Below, one piece after another: positions 47,716-59,777 of a DNA stretch of 64,000 nt. Within the stretch, counting starts at the first letter, position 1, and each line of letters begins with the position of its first letter. This stretch comes from Phanerochaete sordida (Eukaryota > Basidiomycota > Agaricomycetes > Polyporales > Phanerochaetaceae): contig BPQB01000067.1 in NCBI GenBank assembly GCA_019973155.2, positions 124,001 to 188,000 of the forward strand, read 5' to 3'. Both the position numbers and the translations under genes were made by a program. The notes under the pieces are model-generated. The model made no database searches, was not told where the DNA came from, and was given only the letters and a program-made list of their open reading frames with translations.

Positions 47716-48564
47716 GGCTCGCCACCCTACGTGGTGGCCGTCCTCTCGGAGTGATCCCCGAGGACATCGATGTCCGGTGTTCCAGCTAGGGTCCAGAGAC
47801 ATCGCCTGAAAGCCGGCAGTGCCTGCCACTTTCCCTACTAGGAGAGCAGGATATTTCTCTCGAGCCTGAAACGCAGATCGACGCCGTGAGTTGCAAAGAT
47901 GAAAGCAAGATAGAGATAGAGATTCACATGCCGATAGGCCAACTTCGGCGAAATACTAGTCAACTGCACTTCATTCTAATGTCGCTGCGGTAGAGCGCCA
48001 TGGCCATCCCGCGGAGTCGTCGACAACTCGTCACGGTTGGGGTGTAGCGTTTTCAACCAACGTGGTGTGGGTCACTATCGGCTCTACGGTATAAGTCAAT
48101 TATGCCTGGAATGATTCCAAGATACATTCGATGTAACCAGAGGGAGAGAGATATGCAGCCGCAGCTACGACTGGCGAAGTTGTGAGCAAGTTGCTGCGTC
48201 GGGCGTCCCGCCGCGCGCCTCCTTTCCTGTTCGGGTATGCCCGCTACCCATATAATGGGTTTAAGCGGGTCTTGTGGTGGTGTCGTTCGCTCCGTTTTGC
48301 TGCGGACTGGCATTTCTGTCAATGAGACGCCCAATGAATTTCCACGTGCGTTCGGTCGCCGGGTACATAGAACCCGGTGACTCCACGTTCCACAGCGCCT
48401 GCGAGAGTGGAGTCCGAGCCAATGATGACGTCTATCCATGGTAACTATTTAACTTCGGGATGCGCTATCGCGTGAGACTTCACTCTAACTCTCGCCGCGA
48501 TCCAACTCTCAACCCAACGCTACTCTCGCTACGCTCGAAACTATCTCCTGCCTATCTCACAACC
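47716..48564. other. Upstream flank of the Helitron gene with two hairpins
   Basis: No gene supported. An imperfect 12-bp-arm hairpin lies at 48240-48269 (CCCGCTACCCAT pairing with ATGGGT-TTA-AGCGGG). A 6-bp-arm hairpin lies at 48359-48377 (CCGGGT/ACCCGG). The element's 5' terminus probably lies in this stretch, but no diagnostic end could be fixed. An upstream in-frame ATG at 48460 is an alternative start for the Helitron protein. Confidence 0.45.
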
Positions 48565-51500
48565 ATGCTCAAGCTGGCTAGTCCTGGAACCTATTGTTCT
48601 GTTCCCGCTGTCGTTGCACTCGACCCTGGCCGCCCGTTCAGCGCGCTTTCCACCGACTTCGTACTCGCGCATCGACTTCCTTGCCGCGTCGATGTCTCCG
48701 GTGACGTAGCCGAACGCACGGCGTCCGGGCCGTTCACGGTGCCGACGGCAACCGGTCGATTTGTGTGCACGTACAAGTTATTCTTAACTTGTATCGTCGG
48801 CGCCGACATTGTCCTGGGGAGGGACTGGCTGGCGTGTACGGCTTCGCCGTCCCATACCGCTTACCTCCCCGATCCGGTTGCATTCCCGGGACAATGCGGT
48901 GTTTTGTGGGAGCCACTTCCCTCTGGAGAAGGTGCGTAACTAATAAATATATTCGAGGCGCTCCGTTCTAACGGCTCCGCGGCGGTAACAGTCTCTCTTC
49001 CCGTCGTCTGCCGTACGGCGGCGGTGGGATCGCCACCTGGCGCTGTCCTTGATCCCCTCCCTGCTAGGCTAGCAGTAGGCGTCGTCAACATACAAGGTGT
49101 GTGCTATGTTTACGTCCGTTTCCTTCCCTCATAGCTAACACAGCATACAGACGACGCACACATTTGTGAAACACGTACCGGGTGCTCTAATGAGCGTGGT
49201 CATCTCCGAATGGAGAGCGGTCAGCGCGCTGATGCGCAGTCTTCATTGGTCATTGGTCCCACCTATCATGTGGACAAACCCGGTACGTCTGGAAGCAGCG
49301 CACAGGGACTAGCTAAGGGTCTTGTCAGTGACGTTCTGCGCATGGCAGCAATGCATCAAATCAAACAGTGGAACGTGGCTTCGGTCGAACCTGTCGTACG
49401 ACACCATGGTATACCTTTCGATTTTGATTCTGCATCCCGGTCGTTGTCTGCATTTATCAATCATGTCGCCCGTGCAGACTGTCTCACCCCCAATGTTGGT
49501 AGTCACGCCCGAGAAGCGTGTAACAATTCAAGTCTTCGATGGTCTGACCAGAACGCTATGCGTCGGGATATCGTGACTGCATTTTGCGAAGCCATTCGCT
49601 CTCCTGACGTAGACGTTGATGTCCTTGAGTACGTGTGCACTGCTCTCGGTGGGCAGGTCGTTCGAGAATCCGCTCAGAGGAGAAGGGATATTGTTCGTGC
49701 GACGACTGAGATACTTCAGCGCCACTCTGTCTATGCTGGGGTGTCTGTCATAAGAGATCTAGGGAAGCTCCACAAAGGCGACCTGATATCGATATCACGG
49801 TCTCATGGCCTTGATGTCCTCTATAACACCTCTGTCGACGTTGCAGTGGCGCAATTCTTGACGCATGTGCTGTCCGGAGAATGCAATAGAACTTTGTCTG
49901 AAGGTTGCGCTGTAGTACGTTCGGAACACCCGTGTAGTACAACGCAAGATGAAATGGAGGTCGCGATTCTCAGTTCGCTTCTGCCTATAGCGACTCTTCG
50001 TTCTATGCGTCGGATCCTCACGACAAAGAGCGTAGACCATTCCTATTCGGAAAGTCTCATTGATTTGCGACGCAAACTGAAGGCATATATACATACACTG
50101 TCTAAAGGGAAAGACGTATTAAAAGCCAATAACATCGACGACGATGAACACATGCTGTCGCAGAGAGAACGAGACAACTGGCCACAGCAGGTACCGCAGA
50201 TCCTGAAGGATAAGATGGTCGCGTTATTCAGGGAAGAGACCAGTAGCGAGACGCTACGTACTTTCACATGCGCGTGTTGTTCTGTCTCTGCGCCCCATTG
50301 CGAACAGAATATCGTCGATCTGAAAGACCTTCCGCTGGATATCCTGCGCGCGCCCGATGAATGGCTGGTTTCGGGTACCACAGATGAACGTGACTCACCG
50401 GTATACAGGCCGCCTCTACCTTTCACGTCTGGACTTCTCAACGGCGTACTTCTTCATCCTAAAGGTGTGCTCAGAAGAGACCGGCAGTCGAACGCAGACT
50501 ACGATGTGTTGCTCTGTAAGAAATGTTGGGGTTGTCTGAAACGCTGTAAGCTTCCGCGGCTAGCCCTAGCGAACGGGACCTACATTGGACCTGTTCCTCG
50601 AGAGCTAGAGGAGCTGACTCCTGTCGAGGAGAGCATGGTCGCTCTGTGCAGGGCAAAGTGTTGGGTTCTCCAGCTGAGAGGAGACGCTGTAGAGCATGGC
50701 CTGGAGGACGAGGACGATGATAAGTCCAAGAAATCAGATATAAATCAGCATGGTATGCGAGGGCACGTCATTATCTACCCACAGAAACCGGATAGAATTG
50801 AAACTGTACTACCGCTGACGCTCACGGATGCCGCTCATCCTATATGTGTTGTGATGGTAGGCTCTAGACCTCCATCGAAGGACTGGCTGCGTAAAAAGGC
50901 AACACCTCTGACTGTGCGCCGCAAACAAATACACGACGCGTTGGTCTGGCTGAAGGCAAACAATCCGCTTTACCAGGATGTTACTATCGACTTGGATAGG
51001 CTTGCCGCTATACCCGAGAACGACATTCTGCCAGTAAGCGTGTCGCATATCGAATCTTCTGATGCGCAAGAAGCTTTGACCGCAGAGTACGATCCGGGTG
51101 TACGAAGGTTCGTCGACGATGACGATGATGACGACTCTCGTCGCGACGCCGTTGATTGCCAAATGGACCGCATGGACATCGATACGGCACCGGCAAAGAC
51201 TGACCATATGTCAGCCTTCGAAGGCGTCGTTGTGACAGATGTCGAAGGGAACGCACCACCAGATAGACTGCGGGACGCTGCTATGCGCCACTTCAAGAGA
51301 GGCAACAATTATTATGAAATGACGCACGCACCACATGCCGCTAATGAATTTTACAATGATACCTTGTTTCCTAGAGCGTACCCGACGCTTTTCCCCTACG
51401 GGATTGGCGGGTTCGAGGACAAGTCTCGCGCTGTTCCTTTGTCCATGGCCAACCATGTCAGGCACCTATTAAACTCATCAGATGCCCGTTTCAGGGAGCA

Positions 51501-54500
51501 CATGTCGTTCTCTTTCACTGTGTTCAATGTCCTCCAACGGCGAAGGGTCTTGCTGAATACCAGTTTCAAAGTGAAGAAGGAATCCTTCTGTCGGGTTGCA
51601 GAGCAGCTGTCGGATGTCAAAGCGGACGTGATTGCTCGAGTGTGCGAAAAGGCGAAAGCTATACGTGAAGGTGACCGGTCACTCAGGTTTACAAGTGATG
51701 AACGAAAAGTACTCCGCCTTATGGAAGAAGTCAAGCTTGTGACGAAGGACATCCCAGGTTCAGCGTCAGCAAGACTTAATATGCGTAATCAGATGCGAGG
51801 TATGATGCTCCAACACGGCCTACCTAGCTTCTATATTACCATAAACCCTGCTGATATTCGCAGTCCTATCGTGAAGTTCTTAGCCGGGTCTGACATAGTA
51901 ATAGACGATCTCTTACCGGAGCAAGTCCCTCGCTACCGGGAACAGAAGCTACTCGTAGCCAGGAATCCTTTCGTCGCTGCGCGTTTCTTCAATATTGTCA
52001 TGAAAGCATTCATCAAGACGTTGTTAGGATGGAAGAACCCGCAGCTAGAGCGAGGCATACTCGGCGTAGTCAAGGGATATTATGGATGTGTGGAGGCCCA
52101 AGGACGCGGCACTCTTCATTGTCACATGATGGTCTGGGTGCATGGCGCATTGAACCCGAACGAGATCCGGGAGCGTGTGGTGAACGACTTGAACGGAACA
52201 TTCGCCACCCGCTTGATCAATTTCCTGGACGACACGATAAGCACGCATCTACCGGATGACGTAGAGAACTTGCCACATACCAAATTGTGGCGTGGAAGGA
52301 GTGGTTACCCTCACGCGTCCTGTATTCGAGAGGTCATACAGAGAAGTGAACTGGGCATGGTTTCACCCGATGAAATCGCGAAGCTTCACAATCACGACCT
52401 GCGCAATCTAGTTGAAAAATGCCAATGGCATCGTCATTCCGCAACGTGCTACAAATACTGTAAAGACGGTGAACCTCGCGTGTGTCGGTTTGACATAGAA
52501 GAAGAGAATACATCGAACACTACCTATTTCAATGACGCTGGTGAGCTGTCACTCCGCGTCCTAAATGGCAGGGTTAATAATTTCAATCAGACGATCCTTC
52601 GGGCTATAAGGTGTAATATGGACATTCAGTTCATAGGGTCCGGAAATGCGGCCAAGGCGATTACTCACTATATCACGAACTATGTTGCCAAGGAGCAGCT
52701 TCCCATGCATGTAGCGTACGCGACGCTAGAGTTAGCAGTCAGGAAGTTGGGTAGAGTTATCACTGCCGATACACCACAAGACCTGCAAGCAAAACGGTTA
52801 CTGCAGAGCTGCGCCCTGCGTATGATTGGGAACCAGGAACTTAGTGGACAGCAAGTCGCGAGTTATAACCTTGGTCTTGGGGACCATTACACGAGCCATA
52901 CGTTCGCTAACCTTTACTGGGCTAGTGCTGAGCGACACATAGACAAAGAAGATCCTAGTCCTGAATGCGCACACAAACGATCAAAAGGAACAGCGATTAG
53001 CGGTGAAAACAGTGATAGTGATAACACTGACTCGGAAAGCGAATCCGATGATACCGCCGATAGTCGTGTCGGCGATGATGTCGATGGTCCTGCAGACGCT
53101 GGCCCATCGGTGGCGATCCCGCGCGATGGTGATCATGAGGCCGACAGCGGTGACCCGCCATCACGGGTAGACCAGCCGGACCTCGATACGCTGCTGTCTG
53201 ACGTGACGATCGCTTCAGATAAGCATGGTCGCATATTTGCGTATGCGAGCCAGCTATGTGATTATGTGCATCGTCCGGCTGAGTTATCTGGTCTGACCCT
53301 CTGGGAGTTCGTGGCACGGACCGAGAAAGTGCCCGCCACTACGCGACGCACGAGTCGTCGGCCTGCTGATACCTCTGCGCAGGACACAGATAGCGACAGC
53401 TCGGAATGTGATGACGCTGAGGAGCAAAGTCAGGATAAAGCAGATGATTACGACGATAACGACCAACAGAGACGTGAGATCAATGACCTGTCCGCCCTAT
53501 CGTCGCTCTTGGCTTCTACAGCTAAGAGGCGTCCGACGTTTAGCTTCGCGATGGATCATGTTGAACATGGTAAAAGACTTCTCAAAGTCGCTCACCCACG
53601 TTCGCGAAAGGTGAACGTGTTGATAGGCCCTTCTTTACCACGAAGAGATCGAGAGGATGCGTACCCTCGGTACTGTCGGTTGATGTTAATACTCTTTAGC
53701 CCTTGGAGGAAGGCGACAGACCTCAGAGTGCATGGCGAAACATGGATTGATGCTTTTACACGAACTCGAAGTAGTTTCAGCGCGTACCATTTGAACGTCA
53801 TGGAAAATATGCACCTTGTCAACGAATGTAAAGACTGCAGCGCAGATAACATGCGTACCGGCGTGCATCGTAGGCGCGGAAAGGCATTCCGCAACTTAGC
53901 GGCTGGTGGTATCGACGTCGCAGATACGGCAGTTGCTGGGCATATAGACGAGGCCGACACGGACGCCTTGATCCGTCACCTGGATTCAATGGGTCAGAGT
54001 AGATCTGAAAGATACCAAGAACTTGACAAAGACACACGTGAATGTTTGCGTGTTGCACAAAAACATGATATGTACAATGCTGATCCTTCTACGAGTCTAC
54101 AGTCAGGCACGCTGCAGGATGACAACGGCGAAGAACTCACAGGAGAGGTGGAAGTTCCTTCCGTGAAGCAGTCATACGAGGAGGAATGGAAAACCGCGTA
54201 CGAGCGTAGGCGGCAATTCTGGAAAGAAAAAGAGATTGTGAACACAGTGGAAAGTAATGTTAGCGAAGAGTTGAGGCTTGCCAGGTCATTAGATGCGTCG
54301 GATTCGCCTGTAGCGGACAAAGGGCCTGTAGTCCATGACCCGCGGCTGGTCATCGGAGATCGGATGGCGCTGCATGGATCCAAGATTACAAAGCTGATAG
54401 ATAAGTGGACTTTGAACCGTGAGCAGGCTCGCGCGTTCAGGATCATTGCGGAGCACTCACTATGCGGAGGACTTTCTGATTCGTTGCGCATGTTTATAAA

Positions 54501-56052
54501 TGGTCCTGGCGGTACGGGGAAGTCCAGGGTTATCCATGCGCTGAAGAATTTCTTCGATATATCTGGCCAGTCTCGACGTTTTCGGTTAGCATCGTACACA
54601 GGCATAGCAGCAAAGAATATCAATGGTATGACATTACACTCGGCGTTGATGCTTGCACAGCGCAAGCGCAGTAAAGCATCACAAGGGCAACGCGACCTGA
54701 TTGGTATGTGGACAGGAGTAGATTACTTCTTCATCGATGAGATCTCTATGGTCAGCAGTAACTTCCTGGCAAAGATGGATGAGGAGCTACGCGCAGCGAA
54801 GGGCAAAGACGAACCATTTGGTGGGGTGAACATGATATTTGCAGGCGATTTCGCGCAACTACCGCCGGTGAGTGGTACGCGATTGTACGTGAATATCAAC
54901 ACAAATAATCAGCGGAGAGCGGCAAAGAAATATGGTCAGGTTACCGTTGCAGGGAAGCTACTATGGGAGTCCCTGAATGTTGTCGTAACGTTGTCCGAGG
55001 TGATGCGACAGTCTGGTGATAGTAATCGGAGGTTTGTAGAGTTGCTAAGCCGCCTACGCGAAGGGCAGTGCACCGACGAAGACTATGCTCTATTGCAAAC
55101 CAGGCTAGTATCAGTAAATCCAGAATGCTTCGCGTCGGAGGGATGGACAAATGCACCTGTCATCGTCACCAAGAACGCGACCAAGGACGCGCTCAACAAG
55201 GAAGCCGTAGCGGCCTTCGCGCGAGCTACTGGTCAAGAATGGCACTGGTACTACGCCATCGATCGACACAAAGGTCGCGTTATCACCGACCCAGCCCTTC
55301 AAGATAGGTTAAACCATTTGCACGCCGGTCAGACCAATCAGCGGCTTACCAGGATACCACTCGTGGCAGGAATGAAGGTCGTTGTATCCCAGAACTTTGA
55401 CGTTCGTTCTGGAGTCGTGAACGGAAGTATAGGGACCCTGAAACAGATCAGATATTTCACGGGCTCTGACGGCAGGCGGTTCGTCACCTCGTGTATTGTC
55501 TATCTCCCTGACTGCGAATCAGAGTCACTTCCTCATCTATCTCAGAAACATTTCCCTATCCTGAGGGATACTACCGACGTCAAGTTCATTCATCCTGATA
55601 GCCATAGGTCGATATCAATCTCACGCACCCAAATACCTTTGGCTCCCGCGTATGCTATGACCGCTCATAAAGCGCAGGGTCAAACGTTCCAACAGATAGT
55701 CATCGACCTCAACGGTTGCCGAGGATCAGAAGCACCGTACGTCATGCTATCAAGAGCTAAATCGCTGGAGGGTGTGTTGATACTGCGAGATTTCCCGAAG
55801 GCCAGGGTTCAGTGCAATTTGAGCGAGGATCTTAGATTGTATCTTCGGACGACCTTGCCGGTGCGTACCATGGAGACTGTAATTGAGCATGGGACCCAAG
55901 AGGAAGCTGCGATAGCACGAGTTCAGCTGACGCGGATGCGTAAGCGCGTCCAAGAATACAACGCACCCGACAGCGCATCGTCGACACGGAAACGCAAGTC
56001 AATAGGCCAAGGGAAGGACGTTGCTTCCGTCAAGCGTCCACGCGGATGCTAG
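48565..56052 (+). CDS. Helitron Rep-helicase with predicted N-terminal retropepsin-like domain
   Basis: Predicted exons 48565-48931, 48992-49096 and 49151-56052 give 2,457 aa in frame. The last exon alone is a 2,280-codon open frame from 49210. Residues 1-123 resemble a retropepsin fold: VVALDPGRPFSALSTDFVLA (DPG where proteases have DS/TG) and ADIVLGRDWLA. The Helitron part has an N-terminal conserved region (MRGHVIIYPQKP), then Helitron_like_N (GLPSFYITINPADIRSPIVK). The HUH motif HCH is at 52117-52125 in GRGTLHCHMMVWVHG. The two tyrosines are in THYITNYVAKE (52669 and 52681). An acidic linker (about 52,960-53,480) leads to a PIF1-type helicase: GPGGTGKS at 54502, FFIDEISM at 54730, FAGDFAQLPPVSG, and AMTAHKAQGQTFQ. 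Known role: rolling-circle transposition. The fusion by splicing is inference; the protease-like exon may instead be a separate ORF. Confidence 0.82.
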
Positions 56053-56099
56053 GCTGAGTGGTCAGCGCGCCGAGCGTCCGCCCAATGTCCGCGCGGATG

Positions 56100-56125
56100 C
56101 TAGACGCGGATCATTCGGCGTCTAG
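56100..56125. repeat. 8-bp-arm hairpin ending in CTAG, 48 bp after Helitron stop
   Basis: CTAGACGC (56100-56107) pairs perfectly with GCGTCTAG (56118-56125) around a 10-nt loop. Helitrons end with a small hairpin shortly before CTRR. Here the CTAG is part of the arm and is followed by A rather than the expected T, so it is only a candidate terminus or a transcription-end structure. Confidence 0.5.
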
Positions 56126-56365
56126 ATTAGTGCGACGCTGTATGGGACCATGTCAACCTGTTCAGGCGAACTCGTTGTTCACGGTGTTGCCATGACTGTT
56201 GATGTGAGTAGGTATGACGCACGCTCGTTGTTCGTGTTCAGGTTCGATTGCAGCTAACGTGTAGATCGTCATGAGGTACGCGCTGACGCGTCGAGCGTAC
56301 TCTGCCGTGCAAATAGACTTATATGTACAGACTCTGGTTGTGAGTGATCCCTTCGTTGTTTCATT

Positions 56366-57776
56366 ATGCTCGAACTTGTGCCCACAGAACTACTCGCCGA
56401 GATATGCAAGGACGTACCAGAAGAACAGAAGGTGCGCACTTTGCAAAGTGTTTCGTTAGTGAGCAAGCGATGCTCTCTCGTCGCTCAATATGAGCTATTT
56501 CACCGCATTTTTGTTGTGTTCGGATACAGTGCCAACGAGATCGTCCTCCGCGGGCTCGAGGAGGCATGGGAGCGCCTCGAGCCACTGAACCGCGCCGTTC
56601 GTCGTCTGACGATCAAGGCCCGCAGCACCGTCGCAGAGGCTGGGTGTGGCTACTACAGCACGGTCCGCCCCGAGCTCTGCGAGTTTGAAGTCCACGCCAT
56701 ACTCTTCCTTTTCCCTGGCGTCGCTACACTCGACATCATCGCCTTCAAGTGGGTGATTCGCCCTCCGCCTCCTACGCGACCCGTCGCTAGCCTCGAGAGG
56801 CTGACCATCCTGCGCTTATCCTACCTCGACTTTCGGAATATCGGCGAGACCGACCCGGTCAACCACATCGTCCAGCTCCTCCCACGTATCCGCACGCTGG
56901 AGTTCACCGGATGCATCTCGCATCAGGTCGTCCCTCCCTTCCTTCGTGCTTGCTCAGGCGTCACCACGCTCATCGTCGATTGCACAAAGCGGACTATCTT
57001 CACGCCCTTCACGCTCCTCCCTCGTCTTATCGGCGTCCGTCACATCGAAGTCCGTCACATGGACGACTACGACGTCGCCATGCTCGGTCTTCAAATCCTC
57101 AGTAACGCGTCAACGTTGAAGAGCATATGTATTCGGCTCGACAGGTGGATGACGCGTAAGTTATATCTATTTCTCTGGCATGTAACGTGGTGCTGAGCCT
57201 AGTCATAGACCAAGATTTACAGGTTATGGCGAACTACGATATCGGGCTCGACGTATGCCACATCCTCGAGTCCTTCGAGTTCCATTTCCCATGTCCGCGC
57301 TGCCCAGACGTCGTGTACGCCAACGCAGCATCGTCGAAGGCCGTCCTCTTCCTCAGCAAACTACCGCCCACCGTCCAAGAGGTTATTCTAGTCTTCGACG
57401 GTTTCCGCCGTACTCAGTCTCTCATGCACGCTGTGCTGTGCCTCATGCGCTGGGATGATATTCTCCGGAGCATCAACGACCACAGCCTCCGTAAGGTCAC
57501 GCTGGTCTTGGGCGGTAGGCCGTTGGGGGCGGACACATACAGTTGGTCTGCTCGCCTCAACGACAAGCTGGACCAGAATCTGAGTCGTAAGTCCCTATCT
57601 ACCCTTGCTCGTGGTTACGCTTAATTGGATATTGTCTAGATGGCGTGGCTATCGCCATCGTCGCCGATAACGGTTCGGGCGTTCGCGAATACAGCGAAGT
57701 CGCTCGGAAAGGCAGCAAGCAGCCCGCAGCCCGCAGCACAAACCTCAGTATCATGTCGCCTGAACGATGTGGCTGA
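56366..57776 (+). CDS. F-box-like protein with LRR-like region (1)
   Basis: ATG 56366. The N-terminus LELVPTELLAEICKDV, followed by LQSVSLVSKRCSLVAQYELF, matches the basidiomycete F-box-like pattern (LPxELLxEI ... LVSKxW). LRR-like strands follow: PRIRTLEFTGCISH, SGVTTLIVDCTKR, VRHIEVRHMDDYD. Exon 1 ends at 57155. A second exon carries ESFEFHFPCPRCPD and LPPTVQEVILVFDGF. A third ends ...IMSPERCG, then TGA at 57774-57776. Such proteins usually serve as SCF adaptors or are orphan expansions. It lies about 310 bp after the Helitron gene and could have been captured by it. The acceptor of exon 2 is ambiguous among three in-frame AGs. Confidence 0.65.
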
Positions 57777-58347
57777 CGATTGGATCTGTTTATACCGTAT
57801 GTCACGTTCACCTGTCGCGTTTATCATATCCTCATTGAAATATCACGCAGCATATCGCGATAATCATGTATTATATATTCGCCACACGCGCATTCCCATC
57901 TTTCTCTACATCATCTTCCTTTGTATCGTTTTCTTATTCTCTTTCTATATGACCACATACCAGTACTAATACTCTCCGATTACCTATGATACGTCTTTTC
58001 TTTGGACTCCTCCTATTTCCGCTCACTTATCATTGACTTCGGCCCTCGCGTATTCGATATCCCGCCTATGTTTCCCACCTCAACGTTTCAGTCTCCGGGT
58101 CTTGTTTGTTACTGTTCTGTTCCGCTTTTGATGTACGTCTCCATCAGCACATTGTAACACGACTGCGCTATTCCACTATACCGTATCTGGATGCTCCACC
58201 ATGTCTCTCGAGTGTATAAAGGTTGTCGACGACGCTTTCATCTCTTCACCTCCTCTGACCTTTTTGCCCCTCGACTGGCGGTGCGTTTTCGCCGTCTGCA
58301 TTGTCCGTCGTCGGCTGATGACCGCTGTTGTCGTGTAGCTAAACACA
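57777..58347. other. Intergenic AT-richer spacer, no gene
   Basis: AT-rich 3' UTR-like sequence of the first F-box-like gene followed by the 5' region of the second. Nothing else recognised. Confidence 0.5.
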
Positions 58348-59521
58348 ATGCCCTCTTTGCTCCCTGTTGAAGTTGTCGAACGCGTCATCGACTTCAGCCA
58401 CGACGACCGCGCCGTACTGCAAGCATGGACGACCACCAGCTCGATCTTTCGCCCGGCCGCAATGTCCCATCTCTACTGCACCATCCGACTACGCGCACTT
58501 CCATACGGGATACTTTCCTCCATCGATGAGTGGGAGTTTAACTTCCCATCGGCACTGCTTTTCGCGCGGTCCGTAATACTCATGGGGTCAGTGTACTCGA
58601 TGCGCTACGCCTGCAACTACGTGGACTTCGACATACTACACGTCGTGCTGGAGCATCTCCCGCGATGCGTGGAGCTCTGCGTAGGGAACACCACATGGAG
58701 ATCCGCGGTCCATTTACGCGATCCTCCGGTGCTCATGCAGCGCATTCGTCGCCTCACACTCTTTGACGTCGTCGTCGCTTGCCCGCAAGCGGACTTCGTT
58801 GAGCTATGCGCTGCCGCGACAACCGTCAATTCACTCCTCATCATCAACCCATTCTGGACCCGCCTCATCCCCAGCGCGCTCAACGTCAGACATTCGACGT
58901 CGAAGTGCCGGTTGACATCCTTATATTTCTCCACGCTGTCCGACGACAACTTCGACCGTGTCTCAAGTCTCATACTCGCGTCCGCGGAATCGCTCGAGTA
59001 TATTCATCTCGTTGTCGATGTGATGGAGATTGATGAAGGTATGTAATGCTATTTGTTTGCTATCGCATCATCGCTTACGGTGACTTGCGTACCGCGGAAT
59101 TATCAATGTTGGGTTCCTAGACGTACTTCGAGTTGGCTTAGAGCACGCTCATCGCTGTACCCGTCTTCGCAATATCTCTATCGGCCTATGCATCCTGGAC
59201 GACAGCGACTTTGCCATCGCGTCCCGTCTAGATATGCTCCCAGTTGTCGCAGAACAGGCCCCAGTGACGTGCACCGGGATAACGACCCGTATCGATTACA
59301 GTGGACTAGCGGACGGTGACACGGATCTGGAGCTTCGCATCTTCGGTGCAATCCCATGGGATCTCCTCGACTCCAACTTGTGCAAGGGCGTCGCACTGAA
59401 GAATATGACCGTGACGGTCGTCACTCACCGTCGCGTGTCCGTCGCGACATGGACCGAGTTCTTCAACGATAACACGCCACAGTTCAACGCGAAAGGTGAT
59501 GTACTTAATTGTCATGCTTGA
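58348..59521 (+). CDS. F-box-like protein (2)
   Basis: ATG 58348. It starts MPSLLPVEVVERVIDFSHDD, then LQAWTTTSSIFRPAAMSHLY, an F-box-like helical start. Repeated strands follow (MQRIRRLTLFDVVVACPQ; TSLYFSTLSDDNFDRVSS). An intron begins after DEG near 59,038. The next exon reads GLEHAHRCTRLRNISIGLCI, DSDFAIASRLDMLPVV, and ends ...GDVLNCHA at 59519-59521, or continues through a donor near there. No clear homology to F-box protein 1 outside the N-terminus. Function unknown; SCF adaptor by analogy. Confidence 0.6.
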
Positions 59522-59777
59522 ACGCGTACTCAACGTGCCGTTGAACAGGAGGGCGCGTCATCTTGACCGTTTCATCTAACGGCCCCGAATATCCTGCAGT
59601 GGGAATGATAGGCGTTTAGCACCCGCGACTGTCGGGCTTCGTGGCGTCGGTGATACCCGCTGTATTATGTAATCTTCGAATCGAAAGGCTACTCGTGTTC
59701 ACATTCCATCCTTCGTCACTCCACATTACCACGACGAGACAAGCATCCTACAATCGAGAAACTGGCAAATGTACACT

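Larger units (their letters stand above)
48460..56125 (+). mobile_element. Helitron rolling-circle transposon, boundaries uncertain
   Basis: Core of the element defined by the Rep-helicase gene. The start given is the first possible ATG, and the end is the hairpin ending CTAG after the stop codon. True ends (5' TC, 3' CTRR between A and T of the target) were not proven. The flanking F-box-like and unknown ORFs may be inside or outside. The coding region has no stop or frameshift, so the copy could be autonomous. Confidence 0.6.

Noticed and set aside
56100..56125. Calling this hairpin the definite Helitron 3' end
   Set aside because: CTAG lies inside the hairpin arm and is followed by A, not T. 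Kept only as a candidate.
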